The notes under the pieces: generated by a model
The model's input: the letters and a program-made list of their open reading frames with translations, nothing else
Databases searched by the model: none
Told to the model about the DNA's origin: nothing
In this document: piece after piece, positions 8,009 through 16,519 of the stretch
How the letters are laid out: every line of letters begins with the position of its first letter
How positions within the stretch are numbered: position 1 is the first letter of the stretch
Program-made: the position numbers and the translations under genes
Source of the DNA: Variovorax sp. ZS18.2.2
GTDB taxonomy: Bacteria; Pseudomonadota; Gammaproteobacteria; Burkholderiales; Burkholderiaceae_C
Assembly (NCBI RefSeq): GCF_024701975.1
Contig: NZ_JANLNM010000009.1
Span: 248,001 to 312,000, forward strand
Direction: 5' to 3'
Length of the DNA: 64,000 nucleotides

Positions 8009-8878
8009 ATGAATTGCACTCTCCGAACACCGTTGATCTTCTTCACTCTCTTTTGTTATTTTGCCTTGATGGTGGCCGCGCTTGCCATCTTCTTGTTCCC
8101 TTCTTTTCGTGAGCGTGTGTTGCGAGCCACGATCACTTTGACGACTGCAACTGCAGTCTTTTTCATCAAGATTGGCCATCGATTCGGCTTGGTGTCCGAA
8201 GCAAGTTTTCAGTTGGTGCGCGATGGCGGATTGGGTGTGCGTACTTTCGCCGTACGCCATCGCTATCTGCTGTTGTCGGGCATGGGCCTGCTCGTCATTC
8301 CGGTGCTGTTGAGCGTGGCCTTCGGAACCGGGCGCGTCCTGTTTTTCGATGACTGGGCCACGACGAGCGATCCGAAGATCGAGGCGCTTCTCAAGGGCGA
8401 GCAGCTCGTGCCACCGCCTGCACTGCCTCCTGAAATCTTCGCAACCGCAGAGGTCGAACAGGTCCGTCCGCTCACGAAGGAGGGCAGCCGCGACTGGGCC
8501 GTGCTCGATGCGGACTTCCGCAATCGGCTGCTCCTGGTCTACAAGATCATGAAAGAGAAACACGGCTACGACCTCGCGTTGCTCGAGGGTTATCGCAGTC
8601 CCGAACGGCAGGCCAAGCTCGCTGCGTTGGGCAACACGGTGACGCTCGCCAAGGCGAATCAAAGCTATCATCAATATGGACTTGCGGCAGACAATGCGTT
8701 CTATCGCAATGGCAAGCTGGTGATCTCGGAAAGAGACCCGTGGGCCATGGAGGGCTACCGTCTTTATGGCGAGGTGGCCGAGTCCGTGGGGCTTGTGTGG
8801 GGTGGTCGTTGGTCTTCAATCAAGGACTACGGTCATGTGGAGTACCGCAAGCCCGGTTTCAAATTGCCACGCGACTGA
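8009..8878 (+). CDS. M15-family peptidoglycan peptidase, TagX-like
   Basis: Predicted membrane-anchored zinc peptidase of 289 residues. It has two N-terminal membrane segments (about residues 5-30 and 85-110), then a periplasmic M15 (VanY/CwlK-type) domain. The zinc ligands visible are His221 and Asp228 in SYHQYGLAAD and His276 in YGHVEY; GYRSPERQAKL is the usual family signature. By analogy with TagX of Acinetobacter it may open the cell's own peptidoglycan for T6SS assembly. It is followed by the PAAR gene (59-base gap). The start is uncertain: no good ribosome site precedes 8009, and 8069 is an alternative. Confidence 0.75.
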   Translation: MNCTLRTPLIFFTLFCYFALMVAALAIFLFPSFRERVLRATITLTTATAVFFIKIGHRFGLVSEASFQLVRDGGLGVRTFAVRHRYLLLSGMGLLVIPVLLSVAFGTGRVLFFDDWATTSDPKIEALLKGEQLVPPPALPPEIFATAEVEQVRPLTKEGSRDWAVLDADFRNRLLLVYKIMKEKHGYDLALLEGYRSPERQAKLAALGNTVTLAKANQSYHQYGLAADNAFYRNGKLVISERDPWAMEGYRLYGEVAESVGLVWGGRWSSIKDYGHVEYRKPGFKLPRD

Positions 8879-8937
8879 ATGCCGGCACGGCATCGGTCGC
8901 ATCGACAAACCAACGAGGCAAGCAAGGGGGAGTTCGA

Positions 8938-9231
8938 ATGGAAGAGGATCAACCCGCAGCGGACAACGATCGTCCGTGGATCGTCCTGCACGACAAGACC
9001 GACCACGGCGGCATCGTGATCACCGCATCCGAGAACACGAGCATCGACGAGCGCCGCGTGGCTCGCATCGGCGACCTCGTGTCTTGTCCGAGGCCCGGCC
9101 ACGGCATCAACCCCATCGTGACCGGCAGCCGCTACGTCACGCTCGATGGCCGGCGTGTTGCGCGGCACGGTGACAAGGCCCGCTGCGGCTGCACCTTGCT
9201 GTCGAGCCAGATCGCTTCCGCGTCCGAATGA
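8938..9231 (+). CDS. PAAR-domain spike tip protein
   Basis: Small protein of 97 residues that should cap the VgrG trimer as a sharp metal-stabilised tip. The PAAR signature is complete: VARIGDLVSCPRPGHG and later VARHGDKARCGC, with His and Cys residues positioned to bind zinc. There is no extra domain, so it is a stand-alone tip and not an evolved effector. The start at 8938 is supported by an AGGGGG ribosome site about 8 bases upstream. It lies between the M15 peptidase gene and the membrane-protein gene preceding tssM. Confidence 0.88.
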   Translation: MEEDQPAADNDRPWIVLHDKTDHGGIVITASENTSIDERRVARIGDLVSCPRPGHGINPIVTGSRYVTLDGRRVARHGDKARCGCTLLSSQIASASE

Positions 9232-9318
9232 CAAAGGCCATCCGATCGGCTGCACGCACGGCATGCGGCACGGCAGCCGCGCGCGCCGTCGCATGACGAA
9301 GGCATCGACGAACTCCTG

Positions 9319-10800
9319 ATGCTGGCGCGACTGGTCAAGCCCACCCTCATGTTCTCCGCCGTGTTCATCACGGTGTGGGTGATCGTGGTCGTCTACTGGA
9401 ACTACACGGCGCGCATGCCGAGCACGAGCGACATCGCGCTCTACCTCGTCGTGCTGCCTCTGGCGCTGGTGGTGTTCTATCTCCTGCTGCGACGGATCTT
9501 CACGGGCGCACCGCCTTCCGCTGCATTGCCTTCGGCTGCGCGCGGTGCATCCGCTGCAACTGGTGCCGCCGCATCGACGGGGGCAACGGCCGATGCACAA
9601 CAGCAGGAGCGCCTGCAGATGTCGGTGCTCGCATTCGCTCTTCACACGCCGCGCGGCAACGATGCCGACGCGGTGGCCACCGCCATTGGCCAGGCGCAGG
9701 CGCCCGAGCTGGTGCCCGAACTGCGTGACGGCGAAGGCTTTCCCATGCTCGCAGGCTGTGTCGCTGGCATCGATGCGAACGAACTTCGCGAACACCTGCG
9801 CGAGTCGCTGCGGCCCGCGCCGGAGGACTTCGATGCCGACGCGCTGACCGACGACAGGCTGCGCGCCATCCACCTGATGTCCGACGTGCTGCAGGAGCTG
9901 CTCGCTTCGGCGACCGACGCGCTGCTGAATGCCGGCGACGCGCTCTCGGTGCGCGCGCCCGGGCGTTTCGTGTCGAGCGGCGCGATCGTTCCCGGTTCCG
10001 CCACCGCGCCGCAGCTGTGCATCTCGCTGCTGTTGCCCGGTGCATGGAGCGAGAACGAGCGCGCGGTCGCCACGCAATGGGTGCAGCAACTGGCGCGCGA
10101 GGCCGATCCTTCGCAGCATTGGACCGTCGACTGCTTCAAGAGCGAGGCCGGCGTTTCCGCGATGGCGCTGCTCGACCGCATCAACCTCGCGCTTCATCGC
10201 GAGCAGCGGCCCGCACTGTGGATGGCGTTGGCTGCCGACTCCGCGATTTCCAACGAATGCATCGCCCGCTGGGAGGCTGAAGGCCTGCTTCATTCGGCCG
10301 CGCGCCGCAACGGCCGCGTGCCCGGCGAAGCAGCCGCGGGCCTGCTGCTGGCGCGTGCCGGCGATGCGCTGTTCGCGCAGCCCCAAGGCGTGGTGCTCTC
10401 GCGCAGTGCGAGCGGCCAGCGTGACGAGTCCGCCGACACCGCGCGCATGCCCGATGCCAGCCTGCTCGATCTCTTTGCCCAGCGCCTGCTCTCGACTTCG
10501 GCGCTGCAGCCCGACGCCATCGACTGGGTCGTGAGCGATGCCGACCACCGCACGAGCCGCGTCACCGAAGTGGCCCAACTCGTGCAGGAGCGGCTGCCGC
10601 ACCTGCCTTTCGAAAACAACCTTTCCGTCTGCGCGAGCCTGGGCCATCTGGGTGCCGCGGCGGACATGACCGTCGTGGCACTCGCGTGTCACCTCGCCGT
10701 GCGAGATTCACGGCACGTGCTCGCGCTTTCCGTGCAGGACGCGCGCGCCCGGACAGCCATGCTGGCCGGCCTCGCGAGCCCTGTGCCACAAGCTACTTAA
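9319..10800 (+). CDS. Uncharacterised T6SS-linked membrane protein
   Basis: Protein of 493 residues with two membrane spans near the N-terminus (about residues 10-30 and 40-60) followed by a low-complexity Ala/Gly/Thr linker and a large soluble C-terminal region. No catalytic motif is recognised. The gene ends 24 bases before tssM, in the same direction, so it is probably co-expressed with the membrane complex and may be an accessory of TssM/TssL. The last residues (SVCASLGHLGAAADM, then a hydrophobic stretch) faintly resemble a thiolase-like fold (GHLGAAA), but this is not enough for an enzymatic assignment. Confidence 0.65.
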   Translation: MLARLVKPTLMFSAVFITVWVIVVVYWNYTARMPSTSDIALYLVVLPLALVVFYLLLRRIFTGAPPSAALPSAARGASAATGAAASTGATADAQQQERLQMSVLAFALHTPRGNDADAVATAIGQAQAPELVPELRDGEGFPMLAGCVAGIDANELREHLRESLRPAPEDFDADALTDDRLRAIHLMSDVLQELLASATDALLNAGDALSVRAPGRFVSSGAIVPGSATAPQLCISLLLPGAWSENERAVATQWVQQLAREADPSQHWTVDCFKSEAGVSAMALLDRINLALHREQRPALWMALAADSAISNECIARWEAEGLLHSAARRNGRVPGEAAAGLLLARAGDALFAQPQGVVLSRSASGQRDESADTARMPDASLLDLFAQRLLSTSALQPDAIDWVVSDADHRTSRVTEVAQLVQERLPHLPFENNLSVCASLGHLGAAADMTVVALACHLAVRDSRHVLALSVQDARARTAMLAGLASPVPQAT

Positions 10801-10824
10801 ACCGGACCGATTCCAGAAACATCT

Positions 10825-13800
10825 ATGCGGCGATTCTTCAGTTTCCTGGCCGATCCGCGCACCCTCTCGGTGATCGGCGCCATCGCGCTCGGCGCGTTCC
10901 TCCTGATCGGCGCGCAGACGCTCGAGATCGGCGCGATCTGGGCGGTCGGCATCTTCGTCGTGCTGCTGCTCCTGTGGCTGCTCGTGTGGTTCATCCGGCG
11001 CATGCGCACCCGCGCGGCGAACCGCAAGCTCGGCGACATGCTCGAAGACCAGGCCGATGCCGCCGTGCGCGACAGCGACCCCGAGCGCAAGGCCGAGATC
11101 GACGAGCTGCGCGGGCGCATGGTCGAGGCGGTCAAGACGATCAAGACTTCCAAGATCGGCCAGATGTCTGGCAGCGAGGCGCTGTACGAGTTGCCCTGGT
11201 ACATGGTCATCGGCAACCCGGCGGCGGGCAAGAGCAGCGCCATCCTGAACTCGGGCCTGCAGTTTCCGTTTGCCGACAAGGGCAACGCGGTGATCCAGGG
11301 CATCGGCGGCACGCGCAACTGCGACTGGTTCTTCACCACCGAAGGCATCGTGCTGGACACCGCGGGCCGCTATTCCATTCACCAGGAAGACCGCAAGGAG
11401 TGGTTCGGCTTTCTCGACCTGCTCAAGAAGTACCGGCCGAAGGCGCCGATCAACGGGATCATCATCACCGCCAGCATTCCCGAGCTGATCGGCAGCCGGC
11501 CCGATTTCGCGGTCCAGCTTGCGAAGAACCTGCGCCAGCGCATGCAGGAGCTGACCGAGCGGCTCGAAGTGTTCGCGCCGGTCTACGTGATGTTCACCAA
11601 GGCCGACCTGATCACCGGCTTTGCGGAGTTCTTCGGCGACAGCGACAAGATGGAGCGTGACCGCGTGTGGGGCGCGTCGCTGCCCTACGACGGCGACGAG
11701 AAGCAGGATGCCGTCGCCCAGTTCGACAAGCGCTTCGACGAGCTCTACATGGGCCTGAAGGAAATCAGCGTTTCGCACTTCGCGAGCCACCGCGGCAGCG
11801 ACCCGTCGCCTGAGCTGCTGATTTTTCCGCTCGAATTCGCGGCCATCAAGCCCGCACTGCGCGCCTTCCTGGCGACGCTGTTCGAGAGCAATCCGTTCCA
11901 GCACAAGCCAGTGTTCCGCGGCTTCTACTTCACCAGCGCGCTGCAAGAGGGCACGATGCGCAGCCTGTCGACCGAGCGCATCGCCAAGCGCTTCGGGCTC
12001 ACGCTGAACAACGCGGCCACCAAGTCCAAGGAAATCTATTCGCAGAACGGGTTCTTCCTGCGCGACCTGTTCTCCAAGGTGATCTTTGCCGACAAGAAGA
12101 CGGTGCGGCAGTTCTCCAGTCCGGTGAAGGCGCGCGTGCGCTACGTGAGCTTCTTTGCCTTCGTTGCCGTGCTGGGGCTCCTGCTCGGCGGATGGACGTG
12201 GTCGTACCTCGGCAACCGGCAACTGGTGGAGAACGTGCAGGCCGACCTCGACAAGGTGGTCAAGCTGCAGGCCAGCGACAACGGGCTGCGCACGCGCTTC
12301 GAGGCGCTCGGCATCCTGCAGGACCGCATCGAGCAGCTGGAGAAATTCCGCAACGACCGGCCGCTGTCGCTCTCGCTGGGCCTCTACCAGGGCAACCAGC
12401 TCGAAGACAAGCTCGTCGCCGAGTACTACGGCGGCGTCAAGCAGCTGATGCTGGCGCCGGTGTCCGACAACCTGCAGGCGTTTCTTCGTGAGGTCAACGC
12501 GCATCCGGAGCGCCTGAAGCGCGCCGACGCGGCGGGCAACCCTGCCGCGCCGGTCGCGGTCTCGGCCGCCACGCCGGCAACGCCGCCGGCCGCGGAGAGC
12601 GGCGGCCTCTATGCGGGCTCGTCGCCGGCCGATGTGCAGGACGCCTACAACGCGCTCAAGACGTACCTCATGCTGTCCGACAAGCGGCAGGTGGAGACCG
12701 CGCACCTGACCGACCAGATCTCGCGCTTCTGGCGCGGCTGGCTCGAGAGCAACCGCGGCGACATGCCGCGCGCCGCGGTCATCCGCGACGCCGAACGCAT
12801 GATCACCTTCTACCTGCGCCGCGTGGGCGACGACAACTGGCCCGCGCTGGCCGACACCAACCTCGCACTGGTCGAGCAGACGCGCGACAACCTGCGCCGC
12901 GTGGTGCGCGGCATGCCGGCGCGGGAGCGCGTCTACGCCGAGATCAAGGCACGCGCCTCCACGCGTTTCGCACCGATGACGGTGGCGCGCATCCTGGGCG
13001 CCACGGCCGGCGCCGAGAGCGAAGGCACCATCGCCGGCAGCGTCGCCATCTCGGGCGCGTTCACGCGCGAGGCGTGGCAGCAGTACGTGGACGACGCCAT
13101 CCGCGATGCCGCCAACAAGGAAACATCGAGCAAGGACTGGGTGCTCAACGTCGCGGGCAACGACGACCTGACGCTCGAAGGCAGCCCCGAACAGATTCGC
13201 AAGACGCTGGCCACCATGTACAAGCTGGAGTACGCCAAGGAGTGGCAGCGCTTCCTGCAGGGCATCGCGGTCAAGGACATGGGCAGCTTCGAGCAGGCCG
13301 TGGTGGCGATGAACCTCCTTGGCGATCCGCAGAACTCGCCGATCCGCAAGGTCTTCGACACCGTCTATGACCAGACCTCGTGGGACAACCCCTCGCTGGT
13401 CAACGCCGGCCTGCAGCAGGCGCGCACGGGGGCGCTGAACTGGTTCAAGAACCTGTTCAGCCGCGCCACGCCGTCGCAGGTCAACGTGAACATCGACGCG
13501 AGCGGCAACCGCACCGAGATTCCGATGGGCCCGATCGGTCGGGAGTTCGCGGGCGTCGCGCGCCTGGTGGTCGAGCGCGACAACACCTCGCTCCTGCGCG
13601 GCTACCTCGGCACGCTGTCGAAGCTGCGCGGGCGCTTCAACCAGATCAAGAACCAGGGCGACCCCGGGCCGGGCGCGCGCCAGCTCATGCAGCAGACGCT
13701 GGAGGGCAACGGCTCCGAGCTGGCCGATGCGCTCAAGTACGTCGACGAGCAGATGCTCACCGGCATGGACGCCTCGCAGCGCCAGGCCCTCCGGCCTTTG

Positions 13801-14658
13801 CTGGTGCGGCCGCTGCTGCAGGCCTATGCGGTGACGATCCAGCCGACGGCGGTGGAGGTCAACAAGATCTGGAGCGCGCAGGTGCACCAGCCGTTCCAGC
13901 AGTCGCTCGCGACCAAGTACCCGTTCGCCGCGGGCGCGAAGATCGAGGCTTCGCCGGCGGAGATCGCGCAGTTCTTCGGACCTGAAGGCGCCATCGGCAA
14001 GTTCGTGACGACGACGCTGGGTTCGCTGGTCATCCGTCGCGGCGACCTGCTTTCGCCACGCGCCTGGGGCGACCAGGGCCTCACGCTGAGCCCCGATTTC
14101 GTGAACGGCTTCTCGCAATGGGTGGCGCCGCTTTCGGGCGGCGCAGCCGGCGGCGGCAGTGCCGCGCAACCGCAGACGCTGTTCCAGATCCTGCCGCAGC
14201 CCGTGTCGGGCCTGACGGAATACATGGTGGAGATCGACGGCCAGCAACTGCGCTACCGGAACACGCCGCCGCAGTGGTCCAACTTCGTGTGGCCCAACGC
14301 GCAGGGCACGCCGGGTGCGCGGATCACCGCGGTCACCTTCGACGGGCGCACTGTCGAACTCATCAACGAGCCGGGCAACTTCGGGCTGGAGCGGCTGCTC
14401 AGCACGGCCCAGCGCTCGAAGCTGCCGGACGGCAGCTTCGAACTCACCTGGACGCGCGACAACGCGAGCGTGACCGTCAAGCTGCGCGTGGTCCAGAACA
14501 CGCAGTCGGGCGGTTCGGCCGGTGATTCACCACAAGGCAAGGGGCTGCGCGGCACCGTGCTGCCTTCGTCGGTGGCGGAGATCGGCGTGCCTACGCAGTC
14601 GCGCGCAACGCCTGTGGCAACTGCACCGGGAGCAACGGCACAGGGAGCTGGCAAATGA
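10825..14658 (+). CDS. tssM: TssM / IcmF inner-membrane protein
   Basis: Core T6SS membrane-complex protein of 1277 residues, a usual TssM length. Two membrane spans lie at about residues 15-60, then the cytoplasmic NTPase-like domain with Walker A GNPAAGKS at 130-137, a third span around residues 440-460 (VSFFAFVAVLGLLLGG), and a long periplasmic domain that reaches TssJ. The Walker A motif looks intact, which is not universal in this family. It overlaps tagF by 4 bases (ATGA), showing a tight tssM-tagF-ompA operon. Confidence 0.95.
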   Translation: MRRFFSFLADPRTLSVIGAIALGAFLLIGAQTLEIGAIWAVGIFVVLLLLWLLVWFIRRMRTRAANRKLGDMLEDQADAAVRDSDPERKAEIDELRGRMVEAVKTIKTSKIGQMSGSEALYELPWYMVIGNPAAGKSSAILNSGLQFPFADKGNAVIQGIGGTRNCDWFFTTEGIVLDTAGRYSIHQEDRKEWFGFLDLLKKYRPKAPINGIIITASIPELIGSRPDFAVQLAKNLRQRMQELTERLEVFAPVYVMFTKADLITGFAEFFGDSDKMERDRVWGASLPYDGDEKQDAVAQFDKRFDELYMGLKEISVSHFASHRGSDPSPELLIFPLEFAAIKPALRAFLATLFESNPFQHKPVFRGFYFTSALQEGTMRSLSTERIAKRFGLTLNNAATKSKEIYSQNGFFLRDLFSKVIFADKKTVRQFSSPVKARVRYVSFFAFVAVLGLLLGGWTWSYLGNRQLVENVQADLDKVVKLQASDNGLRTRFEALGILQDRIEQLEKFRNDRPLSLSLGLYQGNQLEDKLVAEYYGGVKQLMLAPVSDNLQAFLREVNAHPERLKRADAAGNPAAPVAVSAATPATPPAAESGGLYAGSSPADVQDAYNALKTYLMLSDKRQVETAHLTDQISRFWRGWLESNRGDMPRAAVIRDAERMITFYLRRVGDDNWPALADTNLALVEQTRDNLRRVVRGMPARERVYAEIKARASTRFAPMTVARILGATAGAESEGTIAGSVAISGAFTREAWQQYVDDAIRDAANKETSSKDWVLNVAGNDDLTLEGSPEQIRKTLATMYKLEYAKEWQRFLQGIAVKDMGSFEQAVVAMNLLGDPQNSPIRKVFDTVYDQTSWDNPSLVNAGLQQARTGALNWFKNLFSRATPSQVNVNIDASGNRTEIPMGPIGREFAGVARLVVERDNTSLLRGYLGTLSKLRGRFNQIKNQGDPGPGARQLMQQTLEGNGSELADALKYVDEQMLTGMDASQRQALRPLLVRPLLQAYAVTIQPTAVEVNKIWSAQVHQPFQQSLATKYPFAAGAKIEASPAEIAQFFGPEGAIGKFVTTTLGSLVIRRGDLLSPRAWGDQGLTLSPDFVNGFSQWVAPLSGGAAGGGSAAQPQTLFQILPQPVSGLTEYMVEIDGQQLRYRNTPPQWSNFVWPNAQGTPGARITAVTFDGRTVELINEPGNFGLERLLSTAQRSKLPDGSFELTWTRDNASVTVKLRVVQNTQSGGSAGDSPQGKGLRGTVLPSSVAEIGVPTQSRATPVATAPGATAQGAGK

Positions 14659-15644
14659 GCGCGCTGCAGACACAACAGCTGTGCTACTTCGGCAAGTTGC
14701 CCGGCCGCGGCGACTTCGTGAAGGGCCTCTACAACCCACAGCTCATCAAGGTGTTCGACAACTGGCTGTCGCAGACCATGGAGATGCTGTCGGAAGACCC
14801 GCGCTGGAAGATCATCTACGACAACGCGGCGCCGATCCATTTCGTCTGCCTCGGCTCGCGCAGCCGCGTGGCCATTGCGGGGCACCTGAAGGCGAGCCGC
14901 GACGAGTCGTCGAGGCGCTATCCGTTCCTCGCGGCCACCTCGGTGGAGGTCGACGAGGCGCTCGATTTCATGCGCGGTGCGCCGATGCTCATCGGCCCCT
15001 ATTGGGACCGCATGGCGGTGCAGGTCAACGCGCTGGCCGAAGGCACCGACCTCGACGGCGAATTGAAGCGCTTCGAGGCGCTCGATCCGGCCATCGAGAC
15101 GGGCTTCAAGAAGTCGGCCTCGCGCTCCACCTATGCGGCCTTCACGCGCGACACGAGCTTGCTGCGCATCGAGCAGATGCTCAACTTCGACGGCCACAAG
15201 GTGTCGTTGCGCCGCGCCATCCTGGCGCTGGGCCTGCTGCTGCAGCCGGTGATGGCCAGCGCCGTGTCGCACCTGGAAAAAGGACTCACGCTGCCGCTGC
15301 CGCGCGACCCGGTCGATCGCTCGCTGATCGCCACGTTCTGGCTCGAACTGGTATCGCAGTTCCTCGCCAAGGCCGACTTCGAGCTGGTGCTGATGGCCAC
15401 CGAGATCGACGGCCGCTCGCGCCTCGTGATCGGCTTCAACGGTCTCTCGCCGCGCAGCCTGCAGAGCGTGCTGCATCCGCAGGTCTACACAGAGCACAAC
15501 ATCGACATCGACAACCCGGAGTGGGTCGAGGACACCATCCACAGCAACTACGCGATGTTCAAGCTGGTGAGCTACCTCGACCAGCCGCAGCTGCCGCTGG
15601 ACATCGTGCTCACGGCTTTTCGCGAAGTCTTCATCGGGGAATGA
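14655..15644 (+). CDS. tagF: TagF, T6SS regulatory/accessory protein
   Basis: Cytoplasmic protein of 329 residues. The opening QQLCYFGKLPGRGDFVKG is the hallmark of the TagF family (first domain DUF2094). In other bacteria TagF represses T6SS post-translationally, often as the partner of the PpkA/PppA/Fha phospho-switch; none of those genes is present here. The ATG overlaps the tssM stop and the TGA overlaps the next gene start, so all three are translationally coupled. No PppA phosphatase domain is fused. Confidence 0.9.
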   Translation: MSALQTQQLCYFGKLPGRGDFVKGLYNPQLIKVFDNWLSQTMEMLSEDPRWKIIYDNAAPIHFVCLGSRSRVAIAGHLKASRDESSRRYPFLAATSVEVDEALDFMRGAPMLIGPYWDRMAVQVNALAEGTDLDGELKRFEALDPAIETGFKKSASRSTYAAFTRDTSLLRIEQMLNFDGHKVSLRRAILALGLLLQPVMASAVSHLEKGLTLPLPRDPVDRSLIATFWLELVSQFLAKADFELVLMATEIDGRSRLVIGFNGLSPRSLQSVLHPQVYTEHNIDIDNPEWVEDTIHSNYAMFKLVSYLDQPQLPLDIVLTAFREVFIGE

Positions 15645-16480
15645 CGGTCATGAAAAGTTATTTGCGTGTTCTGTCGCTGGCCCTCGGGCTCGGGCTCCTA
15701 GTTGCCGCGGCCGCCGTGCAGGCCCAGACGGCGGGCGCCCCCGGCGCCCTGGTCGAAACCACGCCTGCGGCTGCCGGCAAGGGCGAGCAGGTCGTGGCCG
15801 GCGGGCAGGTGCCCGACGAGGCCACGCGCGTCGCCGTCATCGAGGCGCTGCGCCGCATCTACGGGCCGAGCGGCGTGATCGACAAGATCGAGGTGGTGAA
15901 CACCGTCAGCATGCCGGCCAACTGGTCCGCCAACGTGCAGCGGCTGATCACGCCCTCGCTCAAGGACATCCATCGCGGCCAGTTCCAGATCGAGGGCACG
16001 CAGATGGCGCTGAGCGGCGAGGTGAGCAACGAGGCGCTGCGCCAGAAGATCGTGAGCGACATGGCGAACTCGCTCAACCCGACCTACACCATCAAGAACA
16101 GCCTGCGCGTGCCCGTGTCGGAGCAGATCACGGTCGACCAGGCGCTGGCCAACCGGACCATCGAGTTCGAACTGGGCAGCGCCACGCTCACGCGCAAGGG
16201 CCGCGACATCCTGGACGAAATGGCGCCGATCCTGCAGAAGCTCACGAACAAGTCGGTGGCGGTGGTCGGCCACACCGACAACGCGGGCAGCCGGGCGTCG
16301 AACCTGGCGCTGAGCCAGTCGCGCGCCGAGGCGGTGAAGGGCTATCTGGTGGGCAAGGGGATCGATCCGATGACGCTCACGACTTCGGGCGTCGGCCCGG
16401 ACCAGCCGGTGGCGAACAACGCGACCGACGAGGGCCGCTCGCGCAACCGACGCATCGAGTTCCGCGTCGGGCGTACCTGA
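15641..16480 (+). CDS. OmpA-like peptidoglycan-binding T6SS accessory (TagN/TagL-like)
   Basis: Secreted protein of 279 residues with a cleavable signal peptide (about residues 1-30, ending VQAQ). A middle domain carries BON-like patterns (IEGTQMALSGEVSNEALRQ), followed by a C-terminal OmpA domain with the peptidoglycan-binding pattern VVGHTDNAGSRASNLALSQ and SRNRRIEFRV. It probably anchors the membrane complex to the cell wall, since TssL here has no such domain. The start at 15641 overlaps tagF (ATGA) and has GGGGA upstream; 15650 would give a tidier signal peptide. It ends the plus-strand tssM operon. Confidence 0.85.
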   Translation: MTVMKSYLRVLSLALGLGLLVAAAAVQAQTAGAPGALVETTPAAAGKGEQVVAGGQVPDEATRVAVIEALRRIYGPSGVIDKIEVVNTVSMPANWSANVQRLITPSLKDIHRGQFQIEGTQMALSGEVSNEALRQKIVSDMANSLNPTYTIKNSLRVPVSEQITVDQALANRTIEFELGSATLTRKGRDILDEMAPILQKLTNKSVAVVGHTDNAGSRASNLALSQSRAEAVKGYLVGKGIDPMTLTTSGVGPDQPVANNATDEGRSRNRRIEFRVGRT

Positions 16481-16497
16481 CGATCGAGCGCTCGGCG

Positions 16498-16513
16498 ACC
16501 CGCGTTCGCGGGT
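16498..16513. terminator. Hairpin between convergent genes
   Basis: ACCCGC-GTTC-GCGGGT forms a perfect 6-bp stem with a tetraloop between the convergent ends of the OmpA-like gene and tssA. There is no clear T-run on either side, so its strength as a terminator is uncertain. Confidence 0.45.
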
Positions 16514-16519
16514 TGCTGC

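Noticed and set aside
10708-14247. Very long open frame on the minus strand opposite tssM
   Set aside because: It is Arg/His/Leu-rich with no recognisable domain and mirrors the codon pattern of the real gene. Such antisense frames are normal in GC-rich DNA.
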